Positions 47,097-56,652 of a stretch of DNA of 64,000 nt are shown in pieces. Under the pieces are notes generated by a model. The model was given only the letters and a program-made list of their open reading frames with translations. It did no database searches and was not told the origin of the DNA. The stretch is from an uncultured bacterium (GTDB lineage Bacteria > Planctomycetota > UBA8742 > UBA2392), in contig CALLQI010000003.1 in assembly GCA_938014885.1 (NCBI GenBank), positions 248,001-312,000 on the forward strand. The letters run 5' to 3'. Position numbers and translations under genes: made by a program. Within the stretch, counting starts at the first letter, position 1; every line of letters begins with the position of its first letter.

Positions 47097-48170
47097 ATGG
47101 CCAAGAAAGAGAACGCTGAATCGAAGGTACTTTCCATTAACTCGGAGAAAGAGAAGGCACTGCAGAACGCGCTGGCCGGCATCGGCCGAAATTTTGGCGA
47201 CGGCGCGATCATGCGCATGTCCGAACAGGCGCGCAAACAGATCGACGTGATCCCCACCGGCAGCCTGGCCGTGGACGTTGCACTGGGCGTAGGCGGGTTG
47301 CCGCGCGGCCGCATCGTCGAAATCTACGGCCCGGAAAGCAGCGGCAAAACGACACTCGCGCTGCACGCGATTGCCAACGCGCAGCGGCTTGGCGGCAACG
47401 CGGTGCTGATCGACGCCGAGCACGCCTTTGACCCGCAGTACGGCCGCAAACTCGGCATCGACATGGAACGTCTGTGGGTCAGCCAACCCGACTACGGCGA
47501 ACAAGCCCTGGACATCGCCGAAGCGCTGATCGCAAGCAACGCCGTGGACATCATCGTCGTGGACAGCGTGGCCGCCCTGGTGCCGCGTGCGGAGCTTGAA
47601 GGCGAAATGGGCGACAGCCAGATGGGCCTGCTGGCACGCATGATGAGCAAGGCCATGCGCAAGCTCACGGCGGCCGCGAACAAAAGCCGCACCTGCATCG
47701 TGATGATCAACCAGGTGCGCGAAAAGATCGGTGTCATGTTCGGTAATCCCGAGACAACGACCGGCGGCCGCGCATTGAAGTTCTTTGCCAGCCAGCGGAT
47801 TGAGGTGCGCCGTACGCAACAGATCAAGGAAGGCGAAGAAAGCATCGGCGTGGGCGCACGCGTGACAGTGGTGAAGAACAAGCTGGCACCCCCGTTCAAG
47901 CGGGCCGAGATCGAAATCTACTTCGGTCGCGGCATCAGTTACCTGAACGACCTGCTGACATTCGGCCTGCAACTGGGCACGGTGCAGAAAAGCGGCAACT
48001 GGTACACCTACGGCGAGACGCGCCTGGGCAACGGCAAGGCCAACGTGCTCGACTTCCTGCGCGAAAAGGAAAACCTCGACCTTTACAAGAAGCTTGAGGC
48101 CGAAGTGAAGGGCGCGCTGTTCCCGCCGGAAGGCACCCCCGAAGCCAAGACTCAGACCGACGCGGCCTGA
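47097..48170 (+). CDS. recA: Recombinase A
   Basis: 357 residues. RecA forms ATP-dependent filaments on single-stranded DNA and drives recombination and the SOS response. Walker A GPESSGKT (78-85), the IIVVDSVAALVPRAELEGEMGD block with loop L1, the loop L2 region MFGNPETTTGGRALKFFASQR and the C-terminal acidic tail are all intact. AGGAT precedes the ATG at 47097. I could not identify a convincing LexA box in the 200-bp leader. Confidence 0.98.
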   Translation: MAKKENAESKVLSINSEKEKALQNALAGIGRNFGDGAIMRMSEQARKQIDVIPTGSLAVDVALGVGGLPRGRIVEIYGPESSGKTTLALHAIANAQRLGGNAVLIDAEHAFDPQYGRKLGIDMERLWVSQPDYGEQALDIAEALIASNAVDIIVVDSVAALVPRAELEGEMGDSQMGLLARMMSKAMRKLTAAANKSRTCIVMINQVREKIGVMFGNPETTTGGRALKFFASQRIEVRRTQQIKEGEESIGVGARVTVVKNKLAPPFKRAEIEIYFGRGISYLNDLLTFGLQLGTVQKSGNWYTYGETRLGNGKANVLDFLREKENLDLYKKLEAEVKGALFPPEGTPEAKTQTDAA

Positions 48171-48180
48171 TTGGCCTGTG

Positions 48181-48209
48181 GCAGGCCCCGGGCCAGACCC
48201 GGGGCCTGC
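48181..48209 (+). terminator. Strong hairpin after recA
   Basis: A 12-bp stem GCAGGCCCCGGG with loop CCAGA and CCCGGGGCCTGC starts 11 bp after the recA stop. It has no U tract. It lies between convergent genes, so it may block read-through in both directions. Confidence 0.5.
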
Positions 48210-48260
48210 GCGTCACACGCATCTGTTGCCAAGATCGCGGTTGCACCGCGCTGACTGTGA

Positions 48261-51200
48261 TCAGGCCCTGGATTGCACAAGCCACGTGCTTTCGACTCGT
48301 TCGGCGGCCTGGTTTGCCTCGCGCTGGGCTTCGCGCAGGGCGGCTTCGCTGACTTGTCCCGCCCGCGCTTGCAGCCTGGCCTGCGCATGCAGCAGCGCCG
48401 CGTATTCGGTGTCGGCGCGGCCGCCCTGTTGCATGAAGCTCGTTACCGCACGGGCCCATGCGCCCGCTGTGGCTGCCTCATGCGCTGGCAGCATGTCGGC
48501 CACCCAGACGCAGGCCAGTACGGCGGCTGCGAGCAAGAGTTGGCCGTCGCGGCTTTGGTCGTTCGGGTCTACGAGTGATGCCAGTTCCGCAAAGCGGGAC
48601 GGGTCGCCAAGCAGCGCGTCGATGGCTTGCAGCATGCGGGATGCGCGCTGGTCGCGATCAGGGTCTGAAGTCGCCAGCGTCTGTGCCAGCGCGCCCGCCC
48701 ATTGCGCCCGATCGCGGGCAATCAACGCGCATTGGGCCAGGGCCTGCAATGCGCTGGATACCGCGCGCGGCAACCCGGCAGCCGCAGCACGCGCGATGCA
48801 GGATGCGAACACGTCCCAGGCGCGCGGCAGGTCGCCGGTGCGGAACAGGTCTTCGGCCTGCAATTGCTCGTTCTGCACCAGGCCGCGGATGTTGTTGCGG
48901 CGCTGGTTCAGCGCGGTGCTTTGCTCAAGCTGTTCGCGGGCGTTGCGGAAGTCGCCCATACGAAAGGCCACTATCGCGGTGTTGTGGCGCAACTGTGCCT
49001 CGGCGGGCAGGTCTTTGAAGCGGCGCAGCAGGGCCAGCGCGCGCTCGTGCTCAACCGCGGCGCGGGTGTATTGCGCCAGGCTCATGTGGCAGGCCGCGAT
49101 GTTGATGCCGCTGACCAGCACGCCGTAGTCATCGCCCAGTGCCGAAGCCAGCTCGCGGGCTTCGCTTTGGGCTTTGATCGATTCATCGACGCTGCCGATG
49201 CGCCGCAGCAGGTTGCCGTAGTTCGTGAGCACCACCGAAACATTGAAAAGGTCGCCGGCGCGGCGGTATTCGGCCAGGGCTTCTTCCAGCAAGGCGCGGG
49301 CGTCACCGAACTCGCCCAGGTCAGACGAATACATCGCGATGTTGGCCAATGCACCCGCGACCATGCGGCGGTTGCCGGCCCGGCGCGCGACTTCGACCCG
49401 CCGCGTTTCGTGCGCCAGCGCGTCCTTCAGGCGGCCTTGCTCAGCGTGAAACGACGACACCACGCGCAGGTATTCGATCTGCCAGGCCGGGTCATCGGCC
49501 TCGGCGGGGGTGGCGGCGGGCAGGCGGTCGCGGGCCTGGTCGTGCCGGCCAAGCTGAACCAGCGCCGCAATCGCCGCGAGCTCAGAGCGCGCGGCACTTT
49601 CGCGCTGGCCTGCACCCTGCCACAGCGCGGCTGCCTGCTCAGCGTAACGCAGCGAGTCTTCCAGCTTGGAAAGTCGTGAGGCCACGGCCGCGCAGATGTC
49701 CAGCAGCTCAGCGGCTTCGCGCGGGTAGGCGTCGGCGTCGGTGATACCAGTGCTCGCCAGTTGCAGCGCCTCGGCGATACGTCCGGAATGGTTCAGCGCC
49801 TGCGCCAGATGGCGCGTAACGGTCAGGCGCGCGGCGGTACCCGATTTGCCATCCACGATGGCGGCCGGCGCTGCCTTCAGGCATTGCAGCGCGGCGGTCA
49901 GCTTTTCGACCGCAAACGCAGCCATCCACTGTGCGGCCGCATCGCGCCCGGCTTCGAAGTAATAGCCCGCGGCGCGTTCCTCCAGGCCGGCGGCTGAAAG
50001 GTGCATGGCCAGGCGTGCGGTGCGGCGCGGGTCGCGCTGGTTGTCGGCAAGCTGGGCTTCGTAGTAATCGGCCATGGCGCGGTGCAGTTGCAGCTTGTCG
50101 CGCTTAAGCAGCCCGCTGTAGGCAACTTCCTGCAGCAGCGCGTGACAGAACATGTAGCGCGCCTGGCCGCGATCATCACCAAGTTCGACCAGCAGGCCGC
50201 GCTGCACCAGCCGCTGCAGGGCTTCGGGTGTGCCGGGCCCGCCGATCACTTCAGCGGCACCGCGCCGGAATTCGCGGCCCAGTACGCTCAGCGCGTTCAG
50301 CACCGCACGGTCTGCTGCCTCAAGCGCGTCAATGCGCGCGGCAATGATGCTGCGCACACCGACCGGGATGGTCGATTCGCCGCGCCCCGGCGCCAGCCGC
50401 CAGCGCCCTTGGGTGAGTTCAAGCAGCCCGCCTTCCTTCAGCCCTTTGGCGAGTTCTTCCATCACGAAGGGGTTGCCGCCGGCGCGCTCATTGACCAGCG
50501 CCGCGAGCTTGTCATCGACGGGGCCACCCAGCACGCCCGAGCACACGGCTGCGGATTCGGTCTGTTCCAGCGGCCTCAGCTCAATGTTCTCGAACGGGTC
50601 GCCGAGCATCTCACGCACCAGCTCAACGCTTTCGGGGCGGCCCAGCGCCAGGACGAAGACAGGGCCCTTGAACGTGCCGCGCGCCAAGCTGCGCAGGAAT
50701 TGCAGGCTATCGGGGTCGATCCAATGCACGTCTTCGAACACCAGCAGCACCGGTGAACGTTCGGCCGTTTGCTCAATCAGTTGCTTCAGCACCAGGTGCG
50801 CGCCCTCAAGGCGTTGCTTGGCCTCAAGGCCGGTGCGCTCGAGGTTGCCCAGCTGGTGCCCGAGCAGGTATGCCAAATGCCCGCGGCCGGCATCGGGTAC
50901 GCCGCCGGGCAGCACGCTGGATGCGAGTTCGATTTGCTCGGAGACGTCGGCTTCGGTGGCGCCGGGCTTCAAACCCAGCAGGTCGCGGGCCAGCGCGCGC
51001 ATGCCGTGCAGCGGCTCAAGCCCGGCTGGTTGAAACGAAGCCGACACGCGGCGCGAAGGCTGCGACATGACCTTGAGCCTGCGCCGGAACTCGTAGTACA
51101 GGCGGCTTTTGCCCATGCCGGCTTCGGCGCGCACCAGCACAAAGCGCGGGCGGGACTCGCGCACGGATTCGGTGAAGCTTGCCAGCAGCAGGTCCAGTTC

Positions 51201-51947
51201 GCGGCGGCGGCCGATGAAGGGGCCGATGTAGCCCTCCGTGGCGCGGGCCGCGCCTTCGACGCGGTGCAGCACCACGGGCTCAGCCTTGCCCTTCAGCGCG
51301 CGCGGCGGCAGGGCCGCAAGGCGAAAGCGGCTGCGCACGAGCTGTGCCGTGGTTTCGCTGATGTAGACGCTGCCGGGCTCAGCTGCGGTCTGCACGCGGT
51401 TGGCAGTGTTCACGGGGTCGCCGATGGCGGTGTATTCGCCGCGCTGGCCCAGATTGCCCACTACGACTTCGCCGGTGTCGATGCCGATGCGTACATCCAG
51501 CTGCACGTCGCGGCCGGCGTTGGCGGCCTTGGCGCGCCGCTGCATTTCCAGCGCGCAGTTGACGGCGCGGTCGGTGTCGTCGCCATAGCTTTTGGGCGCG
51601 CCGAAAAGCGCGAGAATCGCGTCGCCCATGAACTTGTCGACGTAGCCGCCCTGCTGGGTGATCACTTCGCTGAATTCACGGAACAGGCCGCCGACGAGGT
51701 CTTCAATTTGCTCAGGGTCCAGGCGTTCGGACAGGGCTGTGTAATCCTTGATATCGGCAAACAGCACACTGACCACGCGGCGCTCGCCCCGCGATTCCGG
51801 CCGCGCGTCGGGACGCTGGATCACACGGGTGGTCAGCCCGGCGACGCGCCCTGAATCGGCCGAAGCCACGAGCTTGTGGCCGCACTCATTGCAGAACTTC
51901 GCCCCATCGGCGTTTGCGAAGTGGCAGGACGGGCAGGTCTGCGGCAT
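48261..51947 (-). CDS. Class III nucleotidyl cyclase fused to AAA ATPase and TPR
   Basis: 1228 residues. An N-terminal zinc ribbon (Cys 5, 8, 19, 22), a CHD cyclase domain with both metal aspartates (D65 in FADIKDYT, D109 in KFMGDAIL), the purine-binding K105 and D177, and the transition-state N183/R184 in NTANRVQ, so it looks catalytically complete. A P-loop (AEAGMGKS, about 274-281) begins a STAND-type ATPase, followed by about 600 residues of TPR-like helices. This architecture is common in large-genome bacteria as a signalling hub. Product (cAMP or cGMP) cannot be fixed by eye. Confidence 0.88.
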   Translation of the reverse strand: MPQTCPSCHFANADGAKFCNECGHKLVASADSGRVAGLTTRVIQRPDARPESRGERRVVSVLFADIKDYTALSERLDPEQIEDLVGGLFREFSEVITQQGGYVDKFMGDAILALFGAPKSYGDDTDRAVNCALEMQRRAKAANAGRDVQLDVRIGIDTGEVVVGNLGQRGEYTAIGDPVNTANRVQTAAEPGSVYISETTAQLVRSRFRLAALPPRALKGKAEPVVLHRVEGAARATEGYIGPFIGRRRELDLLLASFTESVRESRPRFVLVRAEAGMGKSRLYYEFRRRLKVMSQPSRRVSASFQPAGLEPLHGMRALARDLLGLKPGATEADVSEQIELASSVLPGGVPDAGRGHLAYLLGHQLGNLERTGLEAKQRLEGAHLVLKQLIEQTAERSPVLLVFEDVHWIDPDSLQFLRSLARGTFKGPVFVLALGRPESVELVREMLGDPFENIELRPLEQTESAAVCSGVLGGPVDDKLAALVNERAGGNPFVMEELAKGLKEGGLLELTQGRWRLAPGRGESTIPVGVRSIIAARIDALEAADRAVLNALSVLGREFRRGAAEVIGGPGTPEALQRLVQRGLLVELGDDRGQARYMFCHALLQEVAYSGLLKRDKLQLHRAMADYYEAQLADNQRDPRRTARLAMHLSAAGLEERAAGYYFEAGRDAAAQWMAAFAVEKLTAALQCLKAAPAAIVDGKSGTAARLTVTRHLAQALNHSGRIAEALQLASTGITDADAYPREAAELLDICAAVASRLSKLEDSLRYAEQAAALWQGAGQRESAARSELAAIAALVQLGRHDQARDRLPAATPAEADDPAWQIEYLRVVSSFHAEQGRLKDALAHETRRVEVARRAGNRRMVAGALANIAMYSSDLGEFGDARALLEEALAEYRRAGDLFNVSVVLTNYGNLLRRIGSVDESIKAQSEARELASALGDDYGVLVSGINIAACHMSLAQYTRAAVEHERALALLRRFKDLPAEAQLRHNTAIVAFRMGDFRNAREQLEQSTALNQRRNNIRGLVQNEQLQAEDLFRTGDLPRAWDVFASCIARAAAAGLPRAVSSALQALAQCALIARDRAQWAGALAQTLATSDPDRDQRASRMLQAIDALLGDPSRFAELASLVDPNDQSRDGQLLLAAAVLACVWVADMLPAHEAATAGAWARAVTSFMQQGGRADTEYAALLHAQARLQARAGQVSEAALREAQREANQAAERVESTWLVQSRA

Positions 51948-51992
51948 GTCTTCAAGTTATGAATTCGTGTCCAGCGGCACAGAGGAAATGAT

Positions 51993-52018
51993 CCGGCAGA
52001 GGCAAATGCCCCTGCCGG
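51993..52018 (-). terminator. Candidate terminator hairpin
   Basis: CCGGCAG...CTGCCGG with an inner GGC-AAAT-GCC stem, just after the small lipoprotein stop on its strand. The following tract ATCATTT is only weakly U-rich. Confidence 0.4.
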
Positions 52019-52040
52019 CGTGAAAGCTGTGAGGTTGCGG

Positions 52041-52493
52041 TTACTTAAACGAGAGGTACCACTTGCCGTCGATTTCAATGAAGGCGAGCTTGGGCTTCTT
52101 CTCGTCGGACTGCCCGTCCTTCGTGATGGTGTGCGGGAAAGTTGCAAAGAACTTGCCGTCCTTCTCTTCATAGGCCACGTCGCCAGCCTTGACGGTGAAT
52201 CCGTCAGCCTTGAGCTCGCGAACTGCAGCCCCGATGCGTTCATCGGCCTTCGCCTGTTCGTCGGCCGGGAACAGATTCTTCAATGCGGCATCGTCGAGTG
52301 CGACCATCGCGTCCATCATCTTCTTGGCCACTTCCTTGCGCAGCTCTTCCGGCGTTTTCGGCTTGTCCGGTTCTTTGCCGCCGGTGCAGGCGCTGCCACC
52401 GCCGGAGTTGGTGCCGGTGTTGGCGTCATTCCCGCCGCAGGCGACGAGCACCAGAGAAGCAATCAGTACGACGAACAGCGAAGCGATCTTCAT
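52041..52493 (-). CDS. Small lipoprotein, unknown function
   Basis: 150 residues. The N-terminus MKIASLFVVLIASLVLVACGGN has a clear lipobox (LVAC). A Gly/Asn/Thr linker of about 20 residues is followed by a helix-plus-strand domain (AFIEIDGKWYLSFK end) resembling DUF4878/NTF2-like folds in which a small exported domain ends in GKWYL. GGAG lies about 10 nt before the ATG. No ligand or partner is known. Confidence 0.75.
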   Translation of the reverse strand: MKIASLFVVLIASLVLVACGGNDANTGTNSGGGSACTGGKEPDKPKTPEELRKEVAKKMMDAMVALDDAALKNLFPADEQAKADERIGAAVRELKADGFTVKAGDVAYEEKDGKFFATFPHTITKDGQSDEKKPKLAFIEIDGKWYLSFK

Positions 52494-52587
52494 ACGAAGG
52501 TCTCCGAGGGACAAGAAAGTGTGAGCGTTGCAGCGACTTTATCGCTTGCGGCCAGCAGATGCCAGCGTCTCGGCGTCTGCCGTTTGC

Positions 52588-52620
52588 TGTGCTTCGTGGT
52601 TCTTCGTGTCCTTAGTGGAC
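52588..52620. repeat. TTCGTGGTTCTTCGTGTCC-type phrase
   Basis: TGCTTCGTGGTTCTTCGTGTCCTTAGTGG is closely related to the phrases at 2263-2310. It lies between the peroxiredoxin terminator and the small lipoprotein gene, with no ORF. Confidence 0.5.
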
Positions 52621-52636
52621 CAGCGCCGTTGCCGCT

Positions 52637-52668
52637 AAAACAAACCGGGGCGGATTTCTCCGCCCCGG
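52637..52668 (-). terminator. Intrinsic terminator for the peroxiredoxin gene
   Basis: A 10-bp stem CCGGGGCGGA/TCCGCCCCGG with a 4-nt loop, followed on the minus strand by TTTGTTTT. It lies about 40 nt after the stop codon. Confidence 0.85.
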
Positions 52669-52707
52669 GGTCAGGCTGCTTGCCTGCGCAGTACGCAGGC
52701 GCGGCAC

Positions 52708-53358
52708 TTACAGGGACTTCTTGTTGAGGTAGAAGTCGAGGGCCTCGTACTCCTTGTGGCTCTTGCGTTCCTCGACATCCGCGACCGTCTTGGGTGGCGG
52801 AACAATCACCTTATCGCCGGGCTTCCAGTTCACAGGCGCGGCGACCTTGTGCTTGTCTGTCGTTTGCAGCGCCGTCAGCAGGCGCTTGATCTCATCAATG
52901 TTGCGGCCGACATTCAGCGGGTAGTACACCAGCGCGCGCACCTTGCGGCTGGGGTCAATCAGGAACACGGCGCGGACGGTGACAGTCTCCGATTCGCCGG
53001 GGTGCAGCATGCCGAACTTGTGGCTGACCTTGGCATCAAGGTCCGCGATCAGCGGGAAGTTAAGTTCCGTGTCCAGGATCTTCTTCAGGTTCTCGCGCCA
53101 GGCCAGGTGGCTGTGGATGCTGTCGATGCTGAGGCCGATCAGCTTGGTGTTGAGTTCATCGAACTCCTTCTTGCGGCGCGCGAACTCGGTCAGCTCTGTG
53201 CTGCAAACCGGCGTGAAGTCGGCCGGGTGGCTGAACAGGATGGCCCACTTGTCGCCCTGCCATTCGCTGAACTTGAGGGTGCCTTCGGTGGTAATGGCCG
53301 TGAAGTCCGGGGCAATGTCGCCGATGCGCGGGATGCCCGTGGTCTGTGCTTCGCTCAT
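52708..53358 (-). CDS. 1-Cys peroxiredoxin (Prx6-type)
   Basis: 216 residues. The peroxidatic Cys52 lies in PADFTPVCSTE with Thr49 in the conserved PxxxTxxC. The second half (AVFLIDPSRKVRALVYYPLNVGRNIDEI) and the length match the Prx6/1-Cys group that reduces hydrogen peroxide and organic peroxides. No resolving Cys is present beyond the active site, so an external thiol is needed. GGAG lies upstream of the ATG. Confidence 0.92.
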   Translation of the reverse strand: MSEAQTTGIPRIGDIAPDFTAITTEGTLKFSEWQGDKWAILFSHPADFTPVCSTELTEFARRKKEFDELNTKLIGLSIDSIHSHLAWRENLKKILDTELNFPLIADLDAKVSHKFGMLHPGESETVTVRAVFLIDPSRKVRALVYYPLNVGRNIDEIKRLLTALQTTDKHKVAAPVNWKPGDKVIVPPPKTVADVEERKSHKEYEALDFYLNKKSL

Positions 53359-53484
53359 GACTGTGTCTCCGTATAGGAATTGGGTTATTGGTTCACGTTC
53401 GGTCTGGCGTCGTCCTACATCGCATTCGCATCGTCATCCCTTTCATCGTCTACCGTTTGCCGGTGGTCACAAGTGAATTGTCCG

Positions 53485-53520
53485 TAAAACAAAACCGCCC
53501 GGGAAAGTCCCGGGCGGTTT
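53485..53520 (-). terminator. Intrinsic terminator after rpmA
   Basis: A 13-bp perfect stem AAACCGCCCGGGA/TCCCGGGCGGTTT with a 3-nt loop, then TTTTGTTTTA on the minus strand. It ends the rplU-rpmA unit. Confidence 0.92.
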
Positions 53521-53537
53521 GGGTGTGGTCTGGGTGA

Positions 53538-53792
<255 letters not shown>

Positions 53793-53849
53793 GACTTGTT
53801 TCCTTTACTGCAAGTTCTGTTCAGCCGGCGCTCGCGCCCCGGCAAAAAG

Positions 53850-54164
53850 TTAGCCCTTGATGTCCGTGACCTTGACCAGCGTGTGGCGCTGGCGATGGCC
53901 GCGCTTGCGCTTGCTGTTGGCCTTGCGGCGGCGGTAGGTGAAGGCGATCAGCTTTTCGTCCTTGCGTTCGCCTACAACCTGCACTTCCACCGTGGCACCC
54001 TTGACTGTGGGCGCGCCGACCTTGACGTCAGCGCCATTGGCCACGAGCAGCACGTTGTCGAGCGTCAGCTTTTCGCCGGCCTTTTGGCCAAGGCGGTCCA
54101 GCTTGAACTCCATGCCCTTTTCGACGCGGTACTGGCGTCCACCGTCTGCAATGATCGCGTACAT
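53850..54164 (-). CDS. rplU: 50S ribosomal protein L21
   Basis: 104 residues: MYAIIADGGRQYRVEKGMEFKLDRLG, the KVKVGAP...VVGERKDEKLIAFTYRRRKANSKRKRGHRQRHT core and the closing VKVTDIKG match L21. AGGGAAG precedes the ATG at 54164. The leader contains a short hairpin GCAGGA-GTT-TCCTGC, possibly an autoregulatory site as known for some r-protein operons; this is not proven. Confidence 0.97.
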   Translation of the reverse strand: MYAIIADGGRQYRVEKGMEFKLDRLGQKAGEKLTLDNVLLVANGADVKVGAPTVKGATVEVQVVGERKDEKLIAFTYRRRKANSKRKRGHRQRHTLVKVTDIKG

Positions 54165-54290
54165 GTCTTCCCTTTTACTGCTTCCACCTGCGGCGGCGGT
54201 TGGGGGCAGGAAACTCCTGCACTTGGCCCAAGCTCCGAACCGGGCCGAGGAATGTAGCGTCGCCTTGTGCAGCGTCAAGCATCGGGCGCA

Positions 54291-54320
54291 GAAAAAGGCC
54301 GGGACGCCGCAGCGTCCCGG
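54291..54320 (-). terminator. Intrinsic terminator
   Basis: CCGGGACGC-CGCA-GCGTCCCGG, a 9-bp stem, then CCTTTTTC on the minus strand. It closes the upstream sorted-protein gene before the rplU leader. Confidence 0.8.
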
Positions 54321-54342
54321 TCAGCTCAATCTTGCACCAAAC

Positions 54343-55104
54343 CTACCCGCGCGCGAACAGGCGCCGCCGCATCACGATCGCGGCCATGCCGCCCGCCGCC
54401 AGAAGCAGCAGCCCGGTGGGGGAACGGTCGTTCTCAACCGCGCAGCCGCTGCCGTCTTCGCCACCGCCGGCCTCAGGGATGGTCAGGTCGGCGTTCACGA
54501 CCATGGTCGTGGCGCTGACGGTGTCGGTAAAGGTCCAGACGCAGATGTAATCGCGCGGGCTGGTGTCGAGCGATTCACCCCACTTGGCAACCCACAGCCA
54601 CACAGAAACCGCGCTGCCATTGGGCACCGAAACTGCGTTCTGGTCAAACCCGTACACGTAGGTCATGTGGCCGGGAGGCGTGTTGAACAAGAGCTGGGCT
54701 TCGGGCGCGCTGACGGGGCTCTTGGTGGGGTTGATCGCCGACAGCACGATTGTGGCCACGTCGATGATGATGTCCGCGCCGGTGTTGTTCTCAAGCACCG
54801 CAAGCTGGTGGGTGGTGGTGCTGGCAATGGCGTGGAACTTGTCGTCCACGTTGTCCAGCTCGTTGGAATAGCCGCTGCCGTTGCCGTAGACGTTGAAGGT
54901 CGCGGGCTGGCCGGGGATGCTCTGGTTGGGGTTCGGGATAGTCAGCGACGAAATGTACGGGCCGACTTCCGACGAGCTGGGCTCGTGCAGCACCTGCGTA
55001 ATCGCAAGGCCCGGAGTCGCGCCGGCCTGGGCGGCGAGTACGGAGGCAAAGGTCGCGCCGGCCACAAGCACACCGGCAAACGCAGTCATGAACGGGATCC
55101 GCAT
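54343..55104 (-). CDS. Exported protein with Cys-containing C-terminal sorting tail
   Basis: 253 residues; GAGGAG precedes the ATG at 55104. A Sec signal, a beta-rich domain without known motifs, then GEDGSGC, a short linker, SPTGLLLLAAGGMAAIVM and RRRLFARG. A Cys-bearing linker, a hydrophobic helix and an Arg cluster at the very C-terminus are the parts of MYXO-CTERM-type sorting signals, which are cut and anchored at the outer surface. The upstream gap to 55685 holds only repeats. Function unknown. Confidence 0.75.
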   Translation of the reverse strand: MRIPFMTAFAGVLVAGATFASVLAAQAGATPGLAITQVLHEPSSSEVGPYISSLTIPNPNQSIPGQPATFNVYGNGSGYSNELDNVDDKFHAIASTTTHQLAVLENNTGADIIIDVATIVLSAINPTKSPVSAPEAQLLFNTPPGHMTYVYGFDQNAVSVPNGSAVSVWLWVAKWGESLDTSPRDYICVWTFTDTVSATTMVVNADLTIPEAGGGEDGSGCAVENDRSPTGLLLLAAGGMAAIVMRRRLFARG

Positions 55105-55318
55105 GTAATTCTCCTCAGGCCATTCCTCTGTGGTGTTCAGCCTGTAACACCAGCATGGCCAACGAATCGCCCATCTGGGCGAACAACAGTCGCGGGGTCC
55201 GGGGGTAGGGCCGCGACGAGACACGGGGGTGCCAGCAACACTACAACCGACTCCCCAAGATCACTACGCGGCAGGTGAAGTATATGCTCTGTGGATGGGG
55301 GCGCAAGCGTGTTGGGGG

Positions 55319-55540
55319 ATAGGTCAAGGTCAGGGTCAAGGTCAGGTGTTGGGTCAAGGTCAAGGTCAGGGTCAGGGACTAGGTCTAGGTCAGGGTCATG
55401 GTGATGAGCAGGGACATGGGGTGGTCGACGTGCGTTGCTAACCACGAAGCCCGAAGCCCCAAGTCCCAAGCCCGGAGTCCCGATCTCTGTCCCCAGCTTG
55501 AACATTGACCCTGACCTGAACCTTGATCCTGACCTACGCC
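55319..55540. repeat. GGTCAR tandem repeats with inverted counterpart
   Basis: From 55321 to 55400 the 6-bp units GGTCAA and GGTCAG recur about ten times with variants (GGTCTA, GGTCAT). At 55504-55537 the complementary TTGACC/CTGACC phrases appear, so the two halves could pair. Between them are C/A-rich phrases (AAGCCCGAAGCCCCAAGTCCC). The 580-bp gap 55105-55685 holds no supported gene. Confidence 0.75.
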
Positions 55541-55685
55541 AGCCCCAAGCCCCAATTCCCCCACAATCTGGCTGCCCCGTTGACTCGCGGCCCTTCCTGC
55601 TACAATGCGACCATGCCCGGGGCTATAGTGGGCACTAATCAGGAGCCGGGGAAGGCCGTTGTTTCAAGGCCGCAGCCCCGCCGAC

Positions 55686-56549
55686 ATGGCTAACGTACTG
55701 ACCGAGCATTCGCGCCGGTTTGCACAGTTGCGCTTCGCCTACCCGGTGGTAAGTCGCCGGAGTAAGGGCCTGTCGCTGGGCCTCAACGTCAACCCCGACA
55801 AAGTCTGCAACTTCGACTGCCCTTATTGCCAAGTGGATCGCACGGTGCCCGGCGCAGACCGCACCGTCGACTACGGCGTCATGCTGGCCGAAATCGACCA
55901 GCTCATGGCCATGGCCGCCAGCGGCGAGATCTGGCAGCAGGGCAAGTTTGCTGACACACCCGCCCACCTGCGTCGCTTCAACGACATTGCCTTTGCCGGG
56001 GACGGCGAACCTACCACCTATCCGCGCCTCGGCGACGCGATTCGCGAAGTCCACGCCCTCAAGCAGCGCCATGGTTTGCCAGACGTGAAAACCATCGTGC
56101 TCACGAATGCAACGCTGCTGAATCGCGCCGATGTGCTGGCCGCCCTTGAGGGCCTGAAACTTGGCCCCTACGAACTTTGGGCCAAGCTCGACGCGGGCAC
56201 GCAGCCCTGGTTTGAACTTGTCAGCGGCACGAAACTGCAACTCGGCCGCATGGTCAGCAACATCGCCAAGGCCGCCGCGCAGCTGGAAATCACCATCCAG
56301 TGCATGGTGCCCACCATCGACGGGCGCGACCCCGGTGAGGCCGAAATGCAGGCCATCGCCGGCCGCATCCGTGAGATTGAAGCGGCAGGCAAGGTCAGGT
56401 TGGTGCAGATTTACACCACGGCGCGCCGTCCGGCCTCAGACCGCATCGGGATGGTGGCGGACGCGCGACTGAACGAGCTGGCACAGGTTGTGAGAGACAA
56501 AGTAGCCGCCCCGGTTGAGACGTACTTCGGGCGGCACTGGGACGAGTAG
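55686..56549 (+). CDS. Radical SAM protein, unknown substrate
   Basis: 287 residues from ATG 55686; a TTG at 55659 with GGGAAGG upstream would add nine residues and is a real alternative. The cluster motif is C41-x3-C45-x2-C48 (CNFDCPYC), set in LGLNVNPDKVCNFDCPYCQVDRT. FAGDGEPTTYP supplies the GGE-type SAM contact. It falls in a compact radical SAM group without a known product. The neighbour lpxB is not evidence for its role. Confidence 0.88.
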   Translation: MANVLTEHSRRFAQLRFAYPVVSRRSKGLSLGLNVNPDKVCNFDCPYCQVDRTVPGADRTVDYGVMLAEIDQLMAMAASGEIWQQGKFADTPAHLRRFNDIAFAGDGEPTTYPRLGDAIREVHALKQRHGLPDVKTIVLTNATLLNRADVLAALEGLKLGPYELWAKLDAGTQPWFELVSGTKLQLGRMVSNIAKAAAQLEITIQCMVPTIDGRDPGEAEMQAIAGRIREIEAAGKVRLVQIYTTARRPASDRIGMVADARLNELAQVVRDKVAAPVETYFGRHWDE

Positions 56550-56652
56550 GGGCAGGATTTGGCGTGTTTTGCAGCACATCGGGCGCGCATAGGTCCGATA
56601 AAGCAGGGGCCAGGCATGGGGGGCAACCCTCAGCACAGCACAAGGCAGCACC

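Noticed and set aside
55137..55505. Minus-strand ORF with DLDLDPDLD repeats
   Set aside because: Translation of the GGTCAR tandem repeat; an artefact of low complexity.
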